NCBI RefSeq assembly: GCF_003340495.1 | Contig: NZ_QASA01000001.1 | Span: 62,001-126,000, forward strand | Reading direction: 5' to 3' | DNA length: 64,000 nt | Source of the DNA: Adhaeribacter pallidiroseus | GTDB lineage: Bacteria > Bacteroidota > Bacteroidia > Cytophagales > Hymenobacteraceae | In this document: positions 51,248 to 60,493 of the stretch, one piece after another | Layout of the letters: each line of letters opens with the position of its first letter | Position numbering within the stretch: the stretch's first letter is position 1 | Notes under the pieces: generated by a model | Databases searched by the model: none | The model's input: only the letters and a program-made list of their open reading frames with translations | What the model was told of the DNA's origin: nothing | Made by a program: the position numbers and the translations under genes

Positions 51248-52406
51248 ACCCGCGCATCAAAAACATGTAGCCTTAAGCCGACCCGCTTTGGGGCATTTCG
51301 GCAGAACCGAATTGGCTATTTTGGGTACACCCTGCGGCAATATTAAAAAATTAGCTTTCGCGCTCACCGAAAAACTAGCCAAAAATTTAAAAATTGCCTA
51401 CGTCGATGCTGACCACAAAAGTGCGGATGCCGCCGCGAGCAACGGTCCGGATATAAATACCGCTTTAGCCTACGGCAGCTTTCTGGAGTATACCGATAAA
51501 ATTACCTTTCAACGGCTGGATTACCGGACTAACTGGAACGAATACCAGCAAAAAGCTTTTTTTCAAGCTACGGATTTAATTCTGGTTAACGGCAATCATT
51601 TTCCGGCTCAGGCGCAGATTATAGTAATTGATCCGGCAAAACCCCTGGATAAAAAACTGGATAAACTCACCAACGTGCAATTGATATTGCTGCAAACCGG
51701 GGTAACGGAAGTTCCTGAATTTATTCAAACGCATTTAGCAAGTGCGGCTTCCGTTCCGGTTTACGCCATTTCTGAAACAGAAAAAATTACAGATTTTGTT
51801 GTTAGTTTTTACCAGCAGCACGTTCCTCCTTTAAATGGATTGGTATTAGCGGGTGGTAAAAGTACCCGGATGCAAAGCGATAAAGGCTTATTGCAGTATT
51901 ATGATCAAGACCAGCGCACGCACGTACACCAACTGCTAAGTGCTGTTTGCGTAGAAGCTTTTGTATCGTGTAATGCAACGCAGGCTGCAGATTTAGAAGG
52001 AAAACTGCCGTACCTGGAAGACCGATTTTTAAATTTTGGGCCAAAAGGCGGCATTTTAACGGCGTTGCAGCACAATCCGAACGCGGCTTGGCTGGCGGTA
52101 GCTTGCGATTTACCTTTCCTGAGTAAAGAAACCCTCGCTTATTTAATACAGCACCGCGACCCAACTAAAATGGCCACCGCCTTTTACGATTCGGATGATA
52201 CATTTCCGGAGCCGTTATTGACGATTTGGGAGCCAAGAGCCTTTGCGGTTTTGTTACAGTTTTTGAGTTTAGGCTACTCCTGTCCGCGCAAAGCGCTCAT
52301 TAATTCCGATGTAAAACTGCTAACCATTCCGGACGCCGGCGAACTGCGCAATGTAAACGACCCACAAGCGTATAAAGAAGCTATCACGGAGTTACAACAA
52401 AATTAG
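51228..52406 (+). CDS. MobA-like guanylyltransferase with MobB-like N-domain
   Basis: A 392-residue two-domain protein starting at a GTG that overlaps moaC by 20 bases. Residues about 20-195 resemble MobB in layout, but the Walker A loop is lost (GTPCGNIKK where GxxxxGKT is expected). Residues about 203-390 are a MobA-type nucleotidyltransferase: LNGLVLAGGKSTRMQSDKG, then the acidic ACDLPFLS and FPEPLLTIWEP. It would attach GMP to molybdopterin for the bis-MGD nitrate reductase. The N-terminal domain is probably structural. Confidence 0.85.
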   Translation: MTTLANKPAHQKHVALSRPALGHFGRTELAILGTPCGNIKKLAFALTEKLAKNLKIAYVDADHKSADAAASNGPDINTALAYGSFLEYTDKITFQRLDYRTNWNEYQQKAFFQATDLILVNGNHFPAQAQIIVIDPAKPLDKKLDKLTNVQLILLQTGVTEVPEFIQTHLASAASVPVYAISETEKITDFVVSFYQQHVPPLNGLVLAGGKSTRMQSDKGLLQYYDQDQRTHVHQLLSAVCVEAFVSCNATQAADLEGKLPYLEDRFLNFGPKGGILTALQHNPNAAWLAVACDLPFLSKETLAYLIQHRDPTKMATAFYDSDDTFPEPLLTIWEPRAFAVLLQFLSLGYSCPRKALINSDVKLLTIPDAGELRNVNDPQAYKEAITELQQN

Positions 52407-52416
52407 AAGTAATAAT

Positions 52417-52608
52417 ATGGAAAAGAGAAAGATTGAATTCTATACGATAACCGAAGAAAATACAAATTATGCTTACTGGATGTCGAAATCGCCGCAAGAA
52501 CGTATTGCTGCTTTAGAACATCTTCGTAATCAGTATTTAACCGATAAAAATGGAATTAGACAACGACTTCAAAGAGTTCTTACAATTACTAAACCAATAC
52601 AAAGTTGA
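52417..52608 (+). CDS. Small partner protein of nucleotidyltransferase
   Basis: A 63-residue protein with the pattern YAYWMSKSPQERIAALEHLR and the ending RQRLQRVLTITK. This resembles a family of small proteins often encoded right before stand-alone nucleotidyltransferases. It starts ten bases after the mobA-like gene and overlaps the nucleotidyltransferase gene by 59 bases. The pair may act as a toxin-antitoxin-like or similar two-gene unit; this is an inference. Confidence 0.65.
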   Translation: MEKRKIEFYTITEENTNYAYWMSKSPQERIAALEHLRNQYLTDKNGIRQRLQRVLTITKPIQS

Positions 52609-52990
52609 ATTCTTGATAGTGGGAGGCTATGCGGTGGCTTTTCATGGTTACCCTAGATACACGGGGGACTTTGATATTTGGATAAATGCATCCGGGGAGA
52701 ATGCTGATAATCTTATTAGAGCTGTTGATGCTTTTGGTTTTGAGACAGAAGGCTTGCAAAATTTAAATTTTGAAACCGAAACAATAGCTTTTCATTTAGG
52801 TACACCTCCTATCAGAATTGACATAATGAATCAAATCTCCGGTGTAAAATTTAATGAATGTTTTTCCAGAAGAATAGTAACTGAAGTGAACGGTGTTACA
52901 AGTAATTATATCGGACTGCCGGATTTACTAAAAAATAAAAAAGCGAGTGGCAGATTAAAGGATTTAAATGATATTGAGAATCTACAATAA
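52550..52990 (+). CDS. Nucleotidyltransferase-fold protein
   Basis: A 146-residue minimal nucleotidyltransferase of the AbiEii/DUF6036-like kind. The core motif IVGGYAVAFHGYPRYTGDFDIWI supplies G-G and the D-x-D pair (split here so as to keep it short: GG near 23-24, DFDIW near 40-44). A third acidic position is in IRIDIMNQ. Its start lies within the small upstream gene. It is out of place among cofactor genes and has slightly different, more AT-rich codon use. Substrate unknown. Confidence 0.75.
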   Translation: MELDNDFKEFLQLLNQYKVEFLIVGGYAVAFHGYPRYTGDFDIWINASGENADNLIRAVDAFGFETEGLQNLNFETETIAFHLGTPPIRIDIMNQISGVKFNECFSRRIVTEVNGVTSNYIGLPDLLKNKKASGRLKDLNDIENLQ

Positions 52991-53030
52991 AGCTGCAACT
53001 TGTAACCTGTAACCTGCAACCTGTAACCAT
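52987..53030. repeat. Heptanucleotide-type repeat tract
   Basis: AACTTGT, AACCTGT, AACCTGC and AACCTGT follow one another in a seven-base period between the nucleotidyltransferase gene and the convergent moaE. Confidence 0.6.
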
Positions 53031-53441
53031 TTACGGGTGAGCGGCTACCCAAACTTCGCCATCTTCAAAAATTTCTTTTTTCCAGATGGGTACAATTTCT
53101 TTTAAGGTATCAATAATAAATTCGCAGGCTTCGAAAGATGCTTTACGGTGCGGGGTAGAAACCGCAATGACTACCGCTGCTTCGCCAATCGGCAACACGC
53201 CGGTCCGGTGCACAATTGCTACTTTTTGCACGGGCCAACGAGCCGAGGCCTGATCGGCTAGTTCCTGCATTTTTTTTAAAGCCATCGATTCATAGGCCTC
53301 AAACTCTAAGCGAACTACGGCTTTTGTCTGCGTCTTATTTCTTACAGTGCCAATAAATACATTAATCGCGCCGGCTCCATTTGCTTGTACTGCGGCAATT
53401 ACTTCGTCTGTATTTATTGGTTGGTCCGTTAAGGCAATCAT
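53031..53441 (-). CDS. moaE: Molybdopterin synthase catalytic subunit MoaE
   Basis: A 136-residue large subunit that transfers sulfur from MoaD to the pterin precursor. Typical segments: FIGTVRNKTQTKAVVRLEFE near 31-50, AIVHRTGVLPIGEAAVVIAV near 75-95, and PIWKKEIFEDGEVWV with the catalytic lysine near 120. It is transcribed with moaD upstream of it, 137 bases away. Confidence 0.93.
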   Translation of the reverse strand: MIALTDQPINTDEVIAAVQANGAGAINVFIGTVRNKTQTKAVVRLEFEAYESMALKKMQELADQASARWPVQKVAIVHRTGVLPIGEAAVVIAVSTPHRKASFEACEFIIDTLKEIVPIWKKEIFEDGEVWVAAHP

Positions 53442-53578
53442 AATGGTATCAGGTATTAGGTATCAAGTATCAGGACTCTGAATGAAAGATTATATTTTCA
53501 AGTTATAAGTAGGTTAAATAGATGAAAGTAAAGTAGAAAAGTTAAATCTTACTACCTGATACTTACTACTTGATACTA
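53442..53578. repeat. Short repeats between moaD and moaE
   Basis: The gap holds GTATCAGGTATTAGGTATCAAG-like units near 53450-53475 (shown only in part) and their inverse, CTACCTGATACTTACTACTTG, near 53553-53573. They could fold back on each other in the moaD-moaE transcript. Confidence 0.45.
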
Positions 53579-53821
53579 TTATCCGCCACTTACCGGTGGA
53601 ATCAAGGCAATTTCATCGTTGGCGTTTAACTCAAATTCTGGCTTAGCATATTCATCGTTTACGGCCACTAAAACCGAGTGCAGTTTTGTAAGCCCCGGAT
53701 AGGTAGTTTTTAAATTATAAAGTAAATCCTGGACCTTAGAAGTTTTGGGAACATCCAACGATATCCAGGTTTGGCCAATAATATCTTTGGTAATACCGTA
53801 TAAGCGAATTTTTAACTGCAT
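53579..53821 (-). CDS. moaD: Molybdopterin synthase sulfur carrier MoaD
   Basis: An 80-residue ubiquitin-like protein ending in PPVSGG. The terminal Gly-Gly is the site that is adenylated and thiocarboxylated. VNDEYAKPEFELNANDEIAL is the usual segment before it. It partners with MoaE encoded downstream. A MoeB-type activating enzyme is not seen in the window. Confidence 0.93.
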   Translation of the reverse strand: MQLKIRLYGITKDIIGQTWISLDVPKTSKVQDLLYNLKTTYPGLTKLHSVLVAVNDEYAKPEFELNANDEIALIPPVSGG

Positions 53822-53928
53822 AAGTTTAGATAATAAATCCTCATTAAAGTTAACTAATTTATAATAGAATTGGTTTTCTATTTACATTCTCAAAATTTTA
53901 ACTTACTTTCGATAGTAAGCATCTGATT

Positions 53929-54936
53929 ATGACAAAACAACGCACCCCGATTATCGATAACCACGGCCGGCCGCTGACTTACGTCCGCCTGGCGGTTACC
54001 GACCGGTGTAATCTGCGCTGTTTTTATTGCATGCCCGCTGAGGGCATTGATTACCTGCCTAAAAAGCAACTGCTTACTTACGAAGAAATGGAGCGCATGC
54101 TGCAGGTTCTGGCCAGTTTAGGAATTAGCAAAGTAAGAATTACCGGGGGCGAACCTTTTCTGCGGAAAGATCTAATTTATTTTCTGCAACAGGTAAAAGC
54201 CATTCCGGGCATCGAAGAAATCCATATTACCACCAATGGCGTTTTAACGGAGCCGTATATCGAAGATCTGGTTAAATTAGGTATTAAATCCGTGAACCTG
54301 AGTCTGGATACCTTAGACCGGGAGCGTTTTTTTAAAATTACCCGCCGCGACGAATTTGAAAAAGTAATGCAAACGTATTATGCTTTGCTGGATAGTCAGA
54401 TTCCCGTCAAAATTAACGCGGTGGTAATGGAAAATCAGAACATTGCGGATATTGTACCATTGGCGGCGCTCACCAAAGACTATCCGGTTTCGGTAAGGTT
54501 TATCGAAGAAATGCCTTTTAACGGGGAGGGCCAACATTACCCGGTATTAACCTGGAATTACCGCAAGATCATTCAAGAGTTACAAACTGCTTTTCCGGAT
54601 TTATATAAAGTTTCGGACGATCTGCATTCTACAGCTAACCATTACGCTATTCCGGGTTACAAAGGCAATATTGGGGTAATTGCGGCATTCTCCCGTACGT
54701 TTTGTGGCACTTGTAACCGCATTCGGGTAACTGCCCAAGGTGGGTTAAAAACCTGTTTATACGGCAATGATGTGCTGAATGTAAAAGATATTCTGCGAAG
54801 CGGTACCTCTAATGCTACTTTGATCGAAGAATTATTAAGAACCTTTAATAGCCGGGCTAAAAATGGTTATGAAGCAGAGGCGCAACGACCTTCTTTATTA
54901 TCCATTTTTGAATCTATGTCGTCTATAGGTGGCTAA
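53929..54936 (+). CDS. moaA: GTP 3',8-cyclase MoaA
   Basis: A 335-residue radical SAM enzyme that begins molybdopterin synthesis from GTP. The N-terminal cluster motif is C-x3-C-x2-C in RCNLRCFYCMPAEG. The second cluster ligands are in FCGTCNRIRVTAQGGLKTCL. The conserved C-terminal Gly-Gly is present (SSIGG). It is divergent from moaD and ends before a strong bidirectional terminator. Confidence 0.96.
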   Translation: MTKQRTPIIDNHGRPLTYVRLAVTDRCNLRCFYCMPAEGIDYLPKKQLLTYEEMERMLQVLASLGISKVRITGGEPFLRKDLIYFLQQVKAIPGIEEIHITTNGVLTEPYIEDLVKLGIKSVNLSLDTLDRERFFKITRRDEFEKVMQTYYALLDSQIPVKINAVVMENQNIADIVPLAALTKDYPVSVRFIEEMPFNGEGQHYPVLTWNYRKIIQELQTAFPDLYKVSDDLHSTANHYAIPGYKGNIGVIAAFSRTFCGTCNRIRVTAQGGLKTCLYGNDVLNVKDILRSGTSNATLIEELLRTFNSRAKNGYEAEAQRPSLLSIFESMSSIGG

Positions 54937-54986
54937 TTTTTAAATTTTTGTTACGACACAACAGTTTTAAGTTAAAATACAATATT

Positions 54987-55028
54987 CAACAAAAAAGCAG
55001 CTTTAGAAATAAAGCTGCTTTTTTGTTG
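54987..55028. terminator. Bidirectional terminator between moaA and nuoN
   Basis: A perfect 19-base stem: CAACAAAAAAGCAGCTTTA pairs with TAAAGCTGCTTTTTTGTTG across a GAAA tetraloop. The A/T blocks give a U-run on both strands, fitting the convergent genes. Confidence 0.93.
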
Positions 55029-55049
55029 TGAGATAAATAACTTACCTAG

Positions 55050-56432
55050 TTATAAAACATCGCTAAATATTCCCGGGAAAATACCTAAAACCATAGTAAG
55101 TATGGCAATAAAAATAAGCGTGAAGGTAGTAAAAGTATCTACTTTCACCCGCTCACCGGATGGCTCGCGCATATACATGGCAATTACTACCCGGAAGTAG
55201 TAGTAAATACCAACCATCGACATAATAATGGCCACTATAATTAACCACAATATATTTTGCTCTAAAGCGGCGCTAAAGATAAATAACTTTCCAAAAAAGC
55301 CGCCGGTTAAAGGAATCCCCGCCAACGAACACATCGAAATAGTCATAACGGCTGCTAACAATGGATTGGTTCTGCCTAAACCATTAAAGGCGTTATAAGA
55401 AACATCTTCGCGTTGGTCCGATACAATTTTTAAAATACCGAATGCCGCAATAGTAGTTATGGAATAGGCCAATGAATAGAAGAAAATGGCATTCTCGGAA
55501 CGGTCGTTAAAAGATAGCAAAGCAATCATTAAATAACCAGCGTGCGAAATACTCGAATAAGCCATCATACGCTTAAAGCTATTCTGGGTAGCGGCCCCAA
55601 TGTTCCCGATAACTAAAGTAATTACCGTCATGGCTACTAAAGTCGGAAACCAGATATTATAAGCTCCAGCAAAAGAAACTGACATTAATTTGTAAAAACC
55701 GGCAAACCCGGCTGTTTTTACTACAGTGCTCATAAAAGCCGTGAACAGGGTAGGCGTTCCTTCGTATACATCCGGCGTCCAGAAATGAAAAGGAGCGGCA
55801 GATACTTTAAAAGAAATTCCAATGAGCGTGAACAATAAACCCATGGCCAATAAAGGCGAAGTTAAAGCATCTGTTGAGCCTGTGGTAGCTACCGAACTTA
55901 TTTCGGTTATGGTAAATGTGCCCGTCGCGCCATAAATTAAAACAATCCCGAACAGTAAAATACCGGTAGCAAAAGAACCCATTAAAAAGTATTTCAATCC
56001 GGCTTCGTTCGATTTTAAATTTTTCTTATCGCTGCCGGCCAAAACGTACATACTGATAGATAGTATCTCGATACCAACAAAAAGCATGATCAAGTTTTCG
56101 TAGGACACCATCATAATAGCCCCTACTAACGCAAACAACAGAATAGAAAAGAATTCGGCTAAGCTTTCATTTTGCTCGTCGGCGTACCTCTTGCCAAAAG
56201 GAACTACCAAAATAGTTGTTAAAACCACCACGGCGGTAAAGGCTACCGCAAAGTTGTCGATGGTTAACATTTGCTCAAAATACGTTTGCGTATTGTTCCA
56301 GTCGTAGAAATTAGCCAGCAACACAATAAGCAAAAACAAGAACACCAATGGTAAAATCAGCTTGTTTGATTTTCGGAACCCAACAAACAGGTTCAAAATT
56401 CCAAAGGTTGTTAGCAGTATAATGGAATTCAT
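55050..56432 (-). CDS. nuoN: NADH-quinone oxidoreductase subunit N
   Basis: A 460-residue antiporter-like membrane subunit of complex I with about 13-14 helices. Segments seen: the proton-channel region with ENLIMLFVGIEILSISMYVL (glutamates near 112 and 120), KVSAAPFHFWTPDVYEGTPT with a conserved lysine near 211, and KRMMAYSSISHAGYLM near 287. Last gene of the minus-strand nuo operon, followed by a strong terminator. Confidence 0.96.
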   Translation of the reverse strand: MNSIILLTTFGILNLFVGFRKSNKLILPLVFLFLLIVLLANFYDWNNTQTYFEQMLTIDNFAVAFTAVVVLTTILVVPFGKRYADEQNESLAEFFSILLFALVGAIMMVSYENLIMLFVGIEILSISMYVLAGSDKKNLKSNEAGLKYFLMGSFATGILLFGIVLIYGATGTFTITEISSVATTGSTDALTSPLLAMGLLFTLIGISFKVSAAPFHFWTPDVYEGTPTLFTAFMSTVVKTAGFAGFYKLMSVSFAGAYNIWFPTLVAMTVITLVIGNIGAATQNSFKRMMAYSSISHAGYLMIALLSFNDRSENAIFFYSLAYSITTIAAFGILKIVSDQREDVSYNAFNGLGRTNPLLAAVMTISMCSLAGIPLTGGFFGKLFIFSAALEQNILWLIIVAIIMSMVGIYYYFRVVIAMYMREPSGERVKVDTFTTFTLIFIAILTMVLGIFPGIFSDVL

Positions 56433-56511
56433 TTCTTATAAGATTTTAGATATTCGATGTTCGATAGTTCGGGTTAAAATATAATCGAATAATCGAACAT
56501 CAAGATTCGCA

Positions 56512-57966
56512 TTATCTATTTATGATGCCTAGTAAATGACCCACGGTCGGTTCCGTTAAACTCATGAACGTATTGGGGTGCAAGCCAATCCAGAATACCA
56601 TTACTACTAATGGAATCAGAACTGCTTTCTCCAAACCGGTTAAGTCGCGGAAAGTGGCGGTAATACTGTTTTGTTCCCCGAACATTACCTTCTGGAACAT
56701 CCGCAGCATATAAACAGCACCCAGAATAATGGTTAAGCCAGCAATAGCGCCCATCCAGCTGTTAAATTGATATACCCCTGAAAGCAATAAGAATTCGCCT
56801 ACAAACCCATTAGTTAAGGGTAGCGCTACGGTACCTAAAACTAAAATTAAAAAGAAGATAGATAAAGCGGGAGTAGTTTGGGTAATGCCCCCCAAATTGG
56901 CTATGTCGCGGGTTTGGGTACGACGGAAAATAATATCAATAATAAAGAAAAGACCAACTACATTCACACCGTGGCTTAACATCTGAATGATACCACCCTG
57001 CATGCCGTGTTCTGTTAGCGTAAAAATACCCGCGGCAATTAAACCCACGTGCGAAATAGAGGAAAAAGCAATGAGTCGTTTTAAGTCGCTTTGGCGAATA
57101 GCAATAATAGCCCCGTATACAATCCCAATGATAGCTAAAACGATTACCAAAGTATCCCACTGGCTAACGCCCTTGGGTACCACTGGTAAAAGCCAGCGAA
57201 TAACCCCGTAAATACCCATTTTTAACATAATACCCGATAAGAGCATGGTAGCTTGGGTAGGCGATTCGGTGTAGGTATCGGGTTGCCAGGTATGAAAAGG
57301 AAAAACCGGCATTTTAATAGCAAAAGCAATAAACAAAAACCAGAAAATCCAGCTTTGGTCCGTTGCGCTTAAGTTTAATTGGTAAAAAGCGTTGATATCG
57401 GAAGTATGGGTACCGGGGGTTTGAAAGTATAAGTACACGAAACCCACGAGCATAAACAAAGAGCCAATGATGGTGTACAGGAAAAATTTAAAAGTAACCG
57501 CAATCCGACGGTCTCCCCCCCAAATACCCGCGATAAAATAAATCGGAATTAAAGCTACTTCCCAGAAAAAATAAAACAGAAAAGCATCAAACGAGGTGAA
57601 TACGCCAATTAACCCGGTTTGCATAAACAGGATTAAAGCATAAAATACATTTGGGTTTTTATAAGAATGCGGAAAAGAAGAAAGAATAATTAACGGTACC
57701 AGAAAGGTGGTTAAAAAAACTAGTAATAAACTAATCCCATCCATACCGATGGAAAAATTAATACCAAAATTCTGAATCCAGGTATGGTCGAAAGTAAATT
57801 GGCGGTAAGCATTAGGCTCATACTGCACCATGGCCAGTATTGCCAAAAAGAATTCAACAAGGGCGGCTCCAAAAGCTGCTCGTTTCGCACTCTGATCTTT
57901 TAACATTAAAATCAGGATGCCAGCTAAGCTAGGCCAAAGGAGTAAATACAAGGTAAGGTTAGACAT
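56512..57966 (-). CDS. nuoM: NADH-quinone oxidoreductase subunit M
   Basis: A 484-residue antiporter-like subunit with about 14 helices. It contains FYFFWEVALIPIYFIAGIWG (key glutamate), KMPVFPFHTWQPDTYTESPT (lysine on the channel helix) and KRLIAFSSISHVGLIAAGIF. It lies between nuoL and nuoN; the 79-base gap to nuoN holds the inverted pair GATGTTCGAT / ATCGAACATC. Confidence 0.96.
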   Translation of the reverse strand: MSNLTLYLLLWPSLAGILILMLKDQSAKRAAFGAALVEFFLAILAMVQYEPNAYRQFTFDHTWIQNFGINFSIGMDGISLLLVFLTTFLVPLIILSSFPHSYKNPNVFYALILFMQTGLIGVFTSFDAFLFYFFWEVALIPIYFIAGIWGGDRRIAVTFKFFLYTIIGSLFMLVGFVYLYFQTPGTHTSDINAFYQLNLSATDQSWIFWFLFIAFAIKMPVFPFHTWQPDTYTESPTQATMLLSGIMLKMGIYGVIRWLLPVVPKGVSQWDTLVIVLAIIGIVYGAIIAIRQSDLKRLIAFSSISHVGLIAAGIFTLTEHGMQGGIIQMLSHGVNVVGLFFIIDIIFRRTQTRDIANLGGITQTTPALSIFFLILVLGTVALPLTNGFVGEFLLLSGVYQFNSWMGAIAGLTIILGAVYMLRMFQKVMFGEQNSITATFRDLTGLEKAVLIPLVVMVFWIGLHPNTFMSLTEPTVGHLLGIINR

Positions 57967-57980
57967 ATTTCAGGAGTAAC

Positions 57981-59930
57981 TTATCTGATAACAAAGTTCA
58001 GGAGTAGAATCAAGGCAATGCTAATAACCATAGCGAATATGTAGAAGCCAATAGCACCGGTTTGTAAAAAACGCAAATTGCGGCCCCCAGCTAAAGTAAC
58101 TTTACCAAAGCCATTCACAATAGGGTCGATGAAGCCTTTTTCCACGAAACGGTATAAACCCGTAGACAGCCACATCACCGGGCGAACAATTATGGCATTG
58201 TAAATTTCGTCAATGTAATACTTGTTGTAAATTAAATTATGTAAACCAAAAGTACCTTCTTTTTCGTCGGCCGGAACGGTTCTCTTGCTTACGTAGGTAA
58301 TATAAGCTGCAATTATAGCAACTACTGCTACTGCCACCGATATAGCCATCAGCATGTATTCGGTAGCATGATCTAAATGCGCTTTTTCAAAAGCGCTTGG
58401 TACCGCCGCACGGGAGAATCCTAAAACCGGTTCTAAGAACTTAGATAAGATGTGATTTTCGCTGAAAACAGCCGGTAAACCCATAAATCCGCCAATAGTA
58501 GATAAAATGGCCAGAATAATTAATGGGAAGGTCATGCTGGCTGGCGATTCGTGTAAGTGATGTCGTTGCTCATCGGTGCCGCGGAAGGTGCCAAAAAAGG
58601 TCAGGAACAATAACCGGAACATGTAAAAAGCCGTCATGAAGGAAGTGAGTAAACCAAAAGCCCACATGATTTTGCTATGCTCGTAAACCTGCGCTAATAA
58701 TTCGTCTTTCGAGAAAAAACCAGCAAACGGCGGAATACCCGAAATAGCTAAGGTGCCAATCAGAAAGGTGATGAAAGTAATAGGCAACTTCTTGCGTAAA
58801 CCACCCATGCTCCGGATGTCTTGTTCCCCACTCATAGCATGAATTACGCTACCAGCTCCCAGGAACAATAAAGCTTTAAAGAAAGCATGAGTTAACACGT
58901 GAAACATAGAAGAAGTGTAAGCCATTACGCCCAGAGCCAGGAACATATAACCCAACTGACTCACCGTAGAGTACGCCAAAACTTTTTTAATATCATTCTG
59001 AGCTAAACCAATGGTAGCGGCAAAAACAGCCGTGGCTAAACCAATAATGGCGATGAATTCTAAAGTACCCGGAGCCAAAGTGTATAATACGTTGGAGCGG
59101 ATAACCATGTAAATACCGGCCGTTACCATGGTAGCGGCATGGATCAGAGCCGAAACTGGAGTAGGGCCAGCCATCGCATCGGGTAACCAGGTGTAAAGGG
59201 GTAACTGCGCGCTTTTACCCATGGCACCAACAAATAATAATAAAGTAATAGTAACAATTACCGGCTGATTTACTTCATGGATTTGGGATGCCTGTTGAAA
59301 AACATCGCCGTACGAAACACTACCAAAAGTGATAAAAATTAAAAAAATACCTAATAAAAAGCCTAAGTCGCCGATACGGTTGATGATAAAAGCTTTTTTA
59401 GCGGCATTGTTGTACGGAGTAACTTTGTTCCAGAAGCCAATGAGCAAGTAAGAACACAAACCAACCCCTTCCCAGCCCACAAACATCATCACGTAGTTAG
59501 AGCCTAATACCAGCAGGAGCATCGAGAAGATAAAAAGATTCAGAAAGGCAAAGAACTTTCCAAAATTTTCGTCGTGGCTCATGTAGCCCGCAGAATACAC
59601 ATGTATAACGAAACCTACGCCAGTTACTAATAACAACATAACCAGGGATAACTGGTCAATGAGAAAAGAAAAGGGAATCCGCAGGTTGCCGACGTTTATC
59701 CAGTCAAATAAATCAACGGCGTACGATTGACCATTAAAATCGAAAAACAAGTAAAGGGAAATTAAAAAAGAAGCCAGCACACTGCCGCACCCAATTAAAG
59801 TTTGTAAACTTTTGGGCAAAGAACGGTTGCCAAGTCCGTTAATAATAAATCCGATAAAAGGAAGAAGGGGAATAAGTAAGCAGAACAAGGCCATGCTGGA
59901 ATTGGTGGCAGGTAGTAAGTTTGTTTGCAT
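57981..59930 (-). CDS. nuoL: NADH-quinone oxidoreductase subunit L
   Basis: A 649-residue distal antiporter-like subunit. It has GWEGVGLCSYLLIGFWN (key glutamate), KSAQLPLYTWLPDAMAGPTP and KKVLAYSTVSQLGYMFLALG, and a long amphipathic C-terminal arm ending in a last helix (about 560-649). The gap to nuoM is 14 bases. Confidence 0.96.
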   Translation of the reverse strand: MQTNLLPATNSSMALFCLLIPLLPFIGFIINGLGNRSLPKSLQTLIGCGSVLASFLISLYLFFDFNGQSYAVDLFDWINVGNLRIPFSFLIDQLSLVMLLLVTGVGFVIHVYSAGYMSHDENFGKFFAFLNLFIFSMLLLVLGSNYVMMFVGWEGVGLCSYLLIGFWNKVTPYNNAAKKAFIINRIGDLGFLLGIFLIFITFGSVSYGDVFQQASQIHEVNQPVIVTITLLLFVGAMGKSAQLPLYTWLPDAMAGPTPVSALIHAATMVTAGIYMVIRSNVLYTLAPGTLEFIAIIGLATAVFAATIGLAQNDIKKVLAYSTVSQLGYMFLALGVMAYTSSMFHVLTHAFFKALLFLGAGSVIHAMSGEQDIRSMGGLRKKLPITFITFLIGTLAISGIPPFAGFFSKDELLAQVYEHSKIMWAFGLLTSFMTAFYMFRLLFLTFFGTFRGTDEQRHHLHESPASMTFPLIILAILSTIGGFMGLPAVFSENHILSKFLEPVLGFSRAAVPSAFEKAHLDHATEYMLMAISVAVAVVAIIAAYITYVSKRTVPADEKEGTFGLHNLIYNKYYIDEIYNAIIVRPVMWLSTGLYRFVEKGFIDPIVNGFGKVTLAGGRNLRFLQTGAIGFYIFAMVISIALILLLNFVIR

Positions 59931-60012
59931 CCTCTGGTTTTTTGTTCGTTGTTCGTTAGTGTCGAACAGAAATATTTAAAAAATGAAGTTTTTGGTAATA
60001 ATGTTTATACAA

Positions 60013-60342
60013 CTACCACTTCAGGTTACTCAGAATATTAATATCCGTTGACCGTAAGTTGCGGTAGATCATTACAATGATAGCTAAGCCAACACAAACT
60101 TCAGCAGCGGCCACCGCCATAATAAAAAACACGAAAACCTGACCGTTGGCATCGGAGCGATAAGCCGAAAAAGCTGTTAACAATAGATTAACTGCATTTA
60201 GCATCAGTTCAATGCACATGAAAATAACAATAGCATTACGCCGGGTGAGAACCCCGATAATACCAATAACAAATAAAGTGCTGCTGAAGAACAGGTAATA
60301 ATGTAAGGGAATGGTTCTGATTACTTCAGGGATTTCGTTCAT
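60013..60342 (-). CDS. nuoK: NADH-quinone oxidoreductase subunit K
   Basis: A 109-residue membrane subunit with three helices. The conserved glutamates are in [15 protein letters not shown] and [14 protein letters not shown]. An upstream in-frame TTG at 60390 would add 16 residues, but the ATG at 60342 ([17 protein letters not shown]) fits the family. It lies 82 bases before nuoL. Confidence 0.94.
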   Translation of the reverse strand: MNEIPEVIRTIPLHYYLFFSSTLFVIGIIGVLTRRNAIVIFMCIELMLNAVNLLLTAFSAYRSDANGQVFVFFIMAVAAAEVCVGLAIIVMIYRNLRSTDINILSNLKW

Positions 60343-60453
60343 TGTTTTGTAAGCTTCGTTAGCTTTTAATGTAAAATATTGCTTTCGCAATTAGCGGCGC
60401 AAGTTACCGCCATTTTACTATTTACCCAACTATTTATTAGTTTATGCAAATAC

Positions 60454-60480
60454 AAATGGCGACAGGGTATGTCGCCATTT
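60454..60480. repeat. Hairpin between nuoJ and nuoK
   Basis: AAATGGCGACA pairs perfectly with TGTCGCCATTT across a five-base loop inside the nuo operon. There is no clear U-run on the minus strand, so it may be an mRNA processing or stability structure, or a leaky terminator. Confidence 0.6.
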
Positions 60481-60493
60481 ATAATTAAGTACT

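Noticed and set aside
52987-53030. CRISPR-like short repeat tract
   Set aside because: Units are seven bases, degenerate and contiguous with no spacers, and no cas gene is near.
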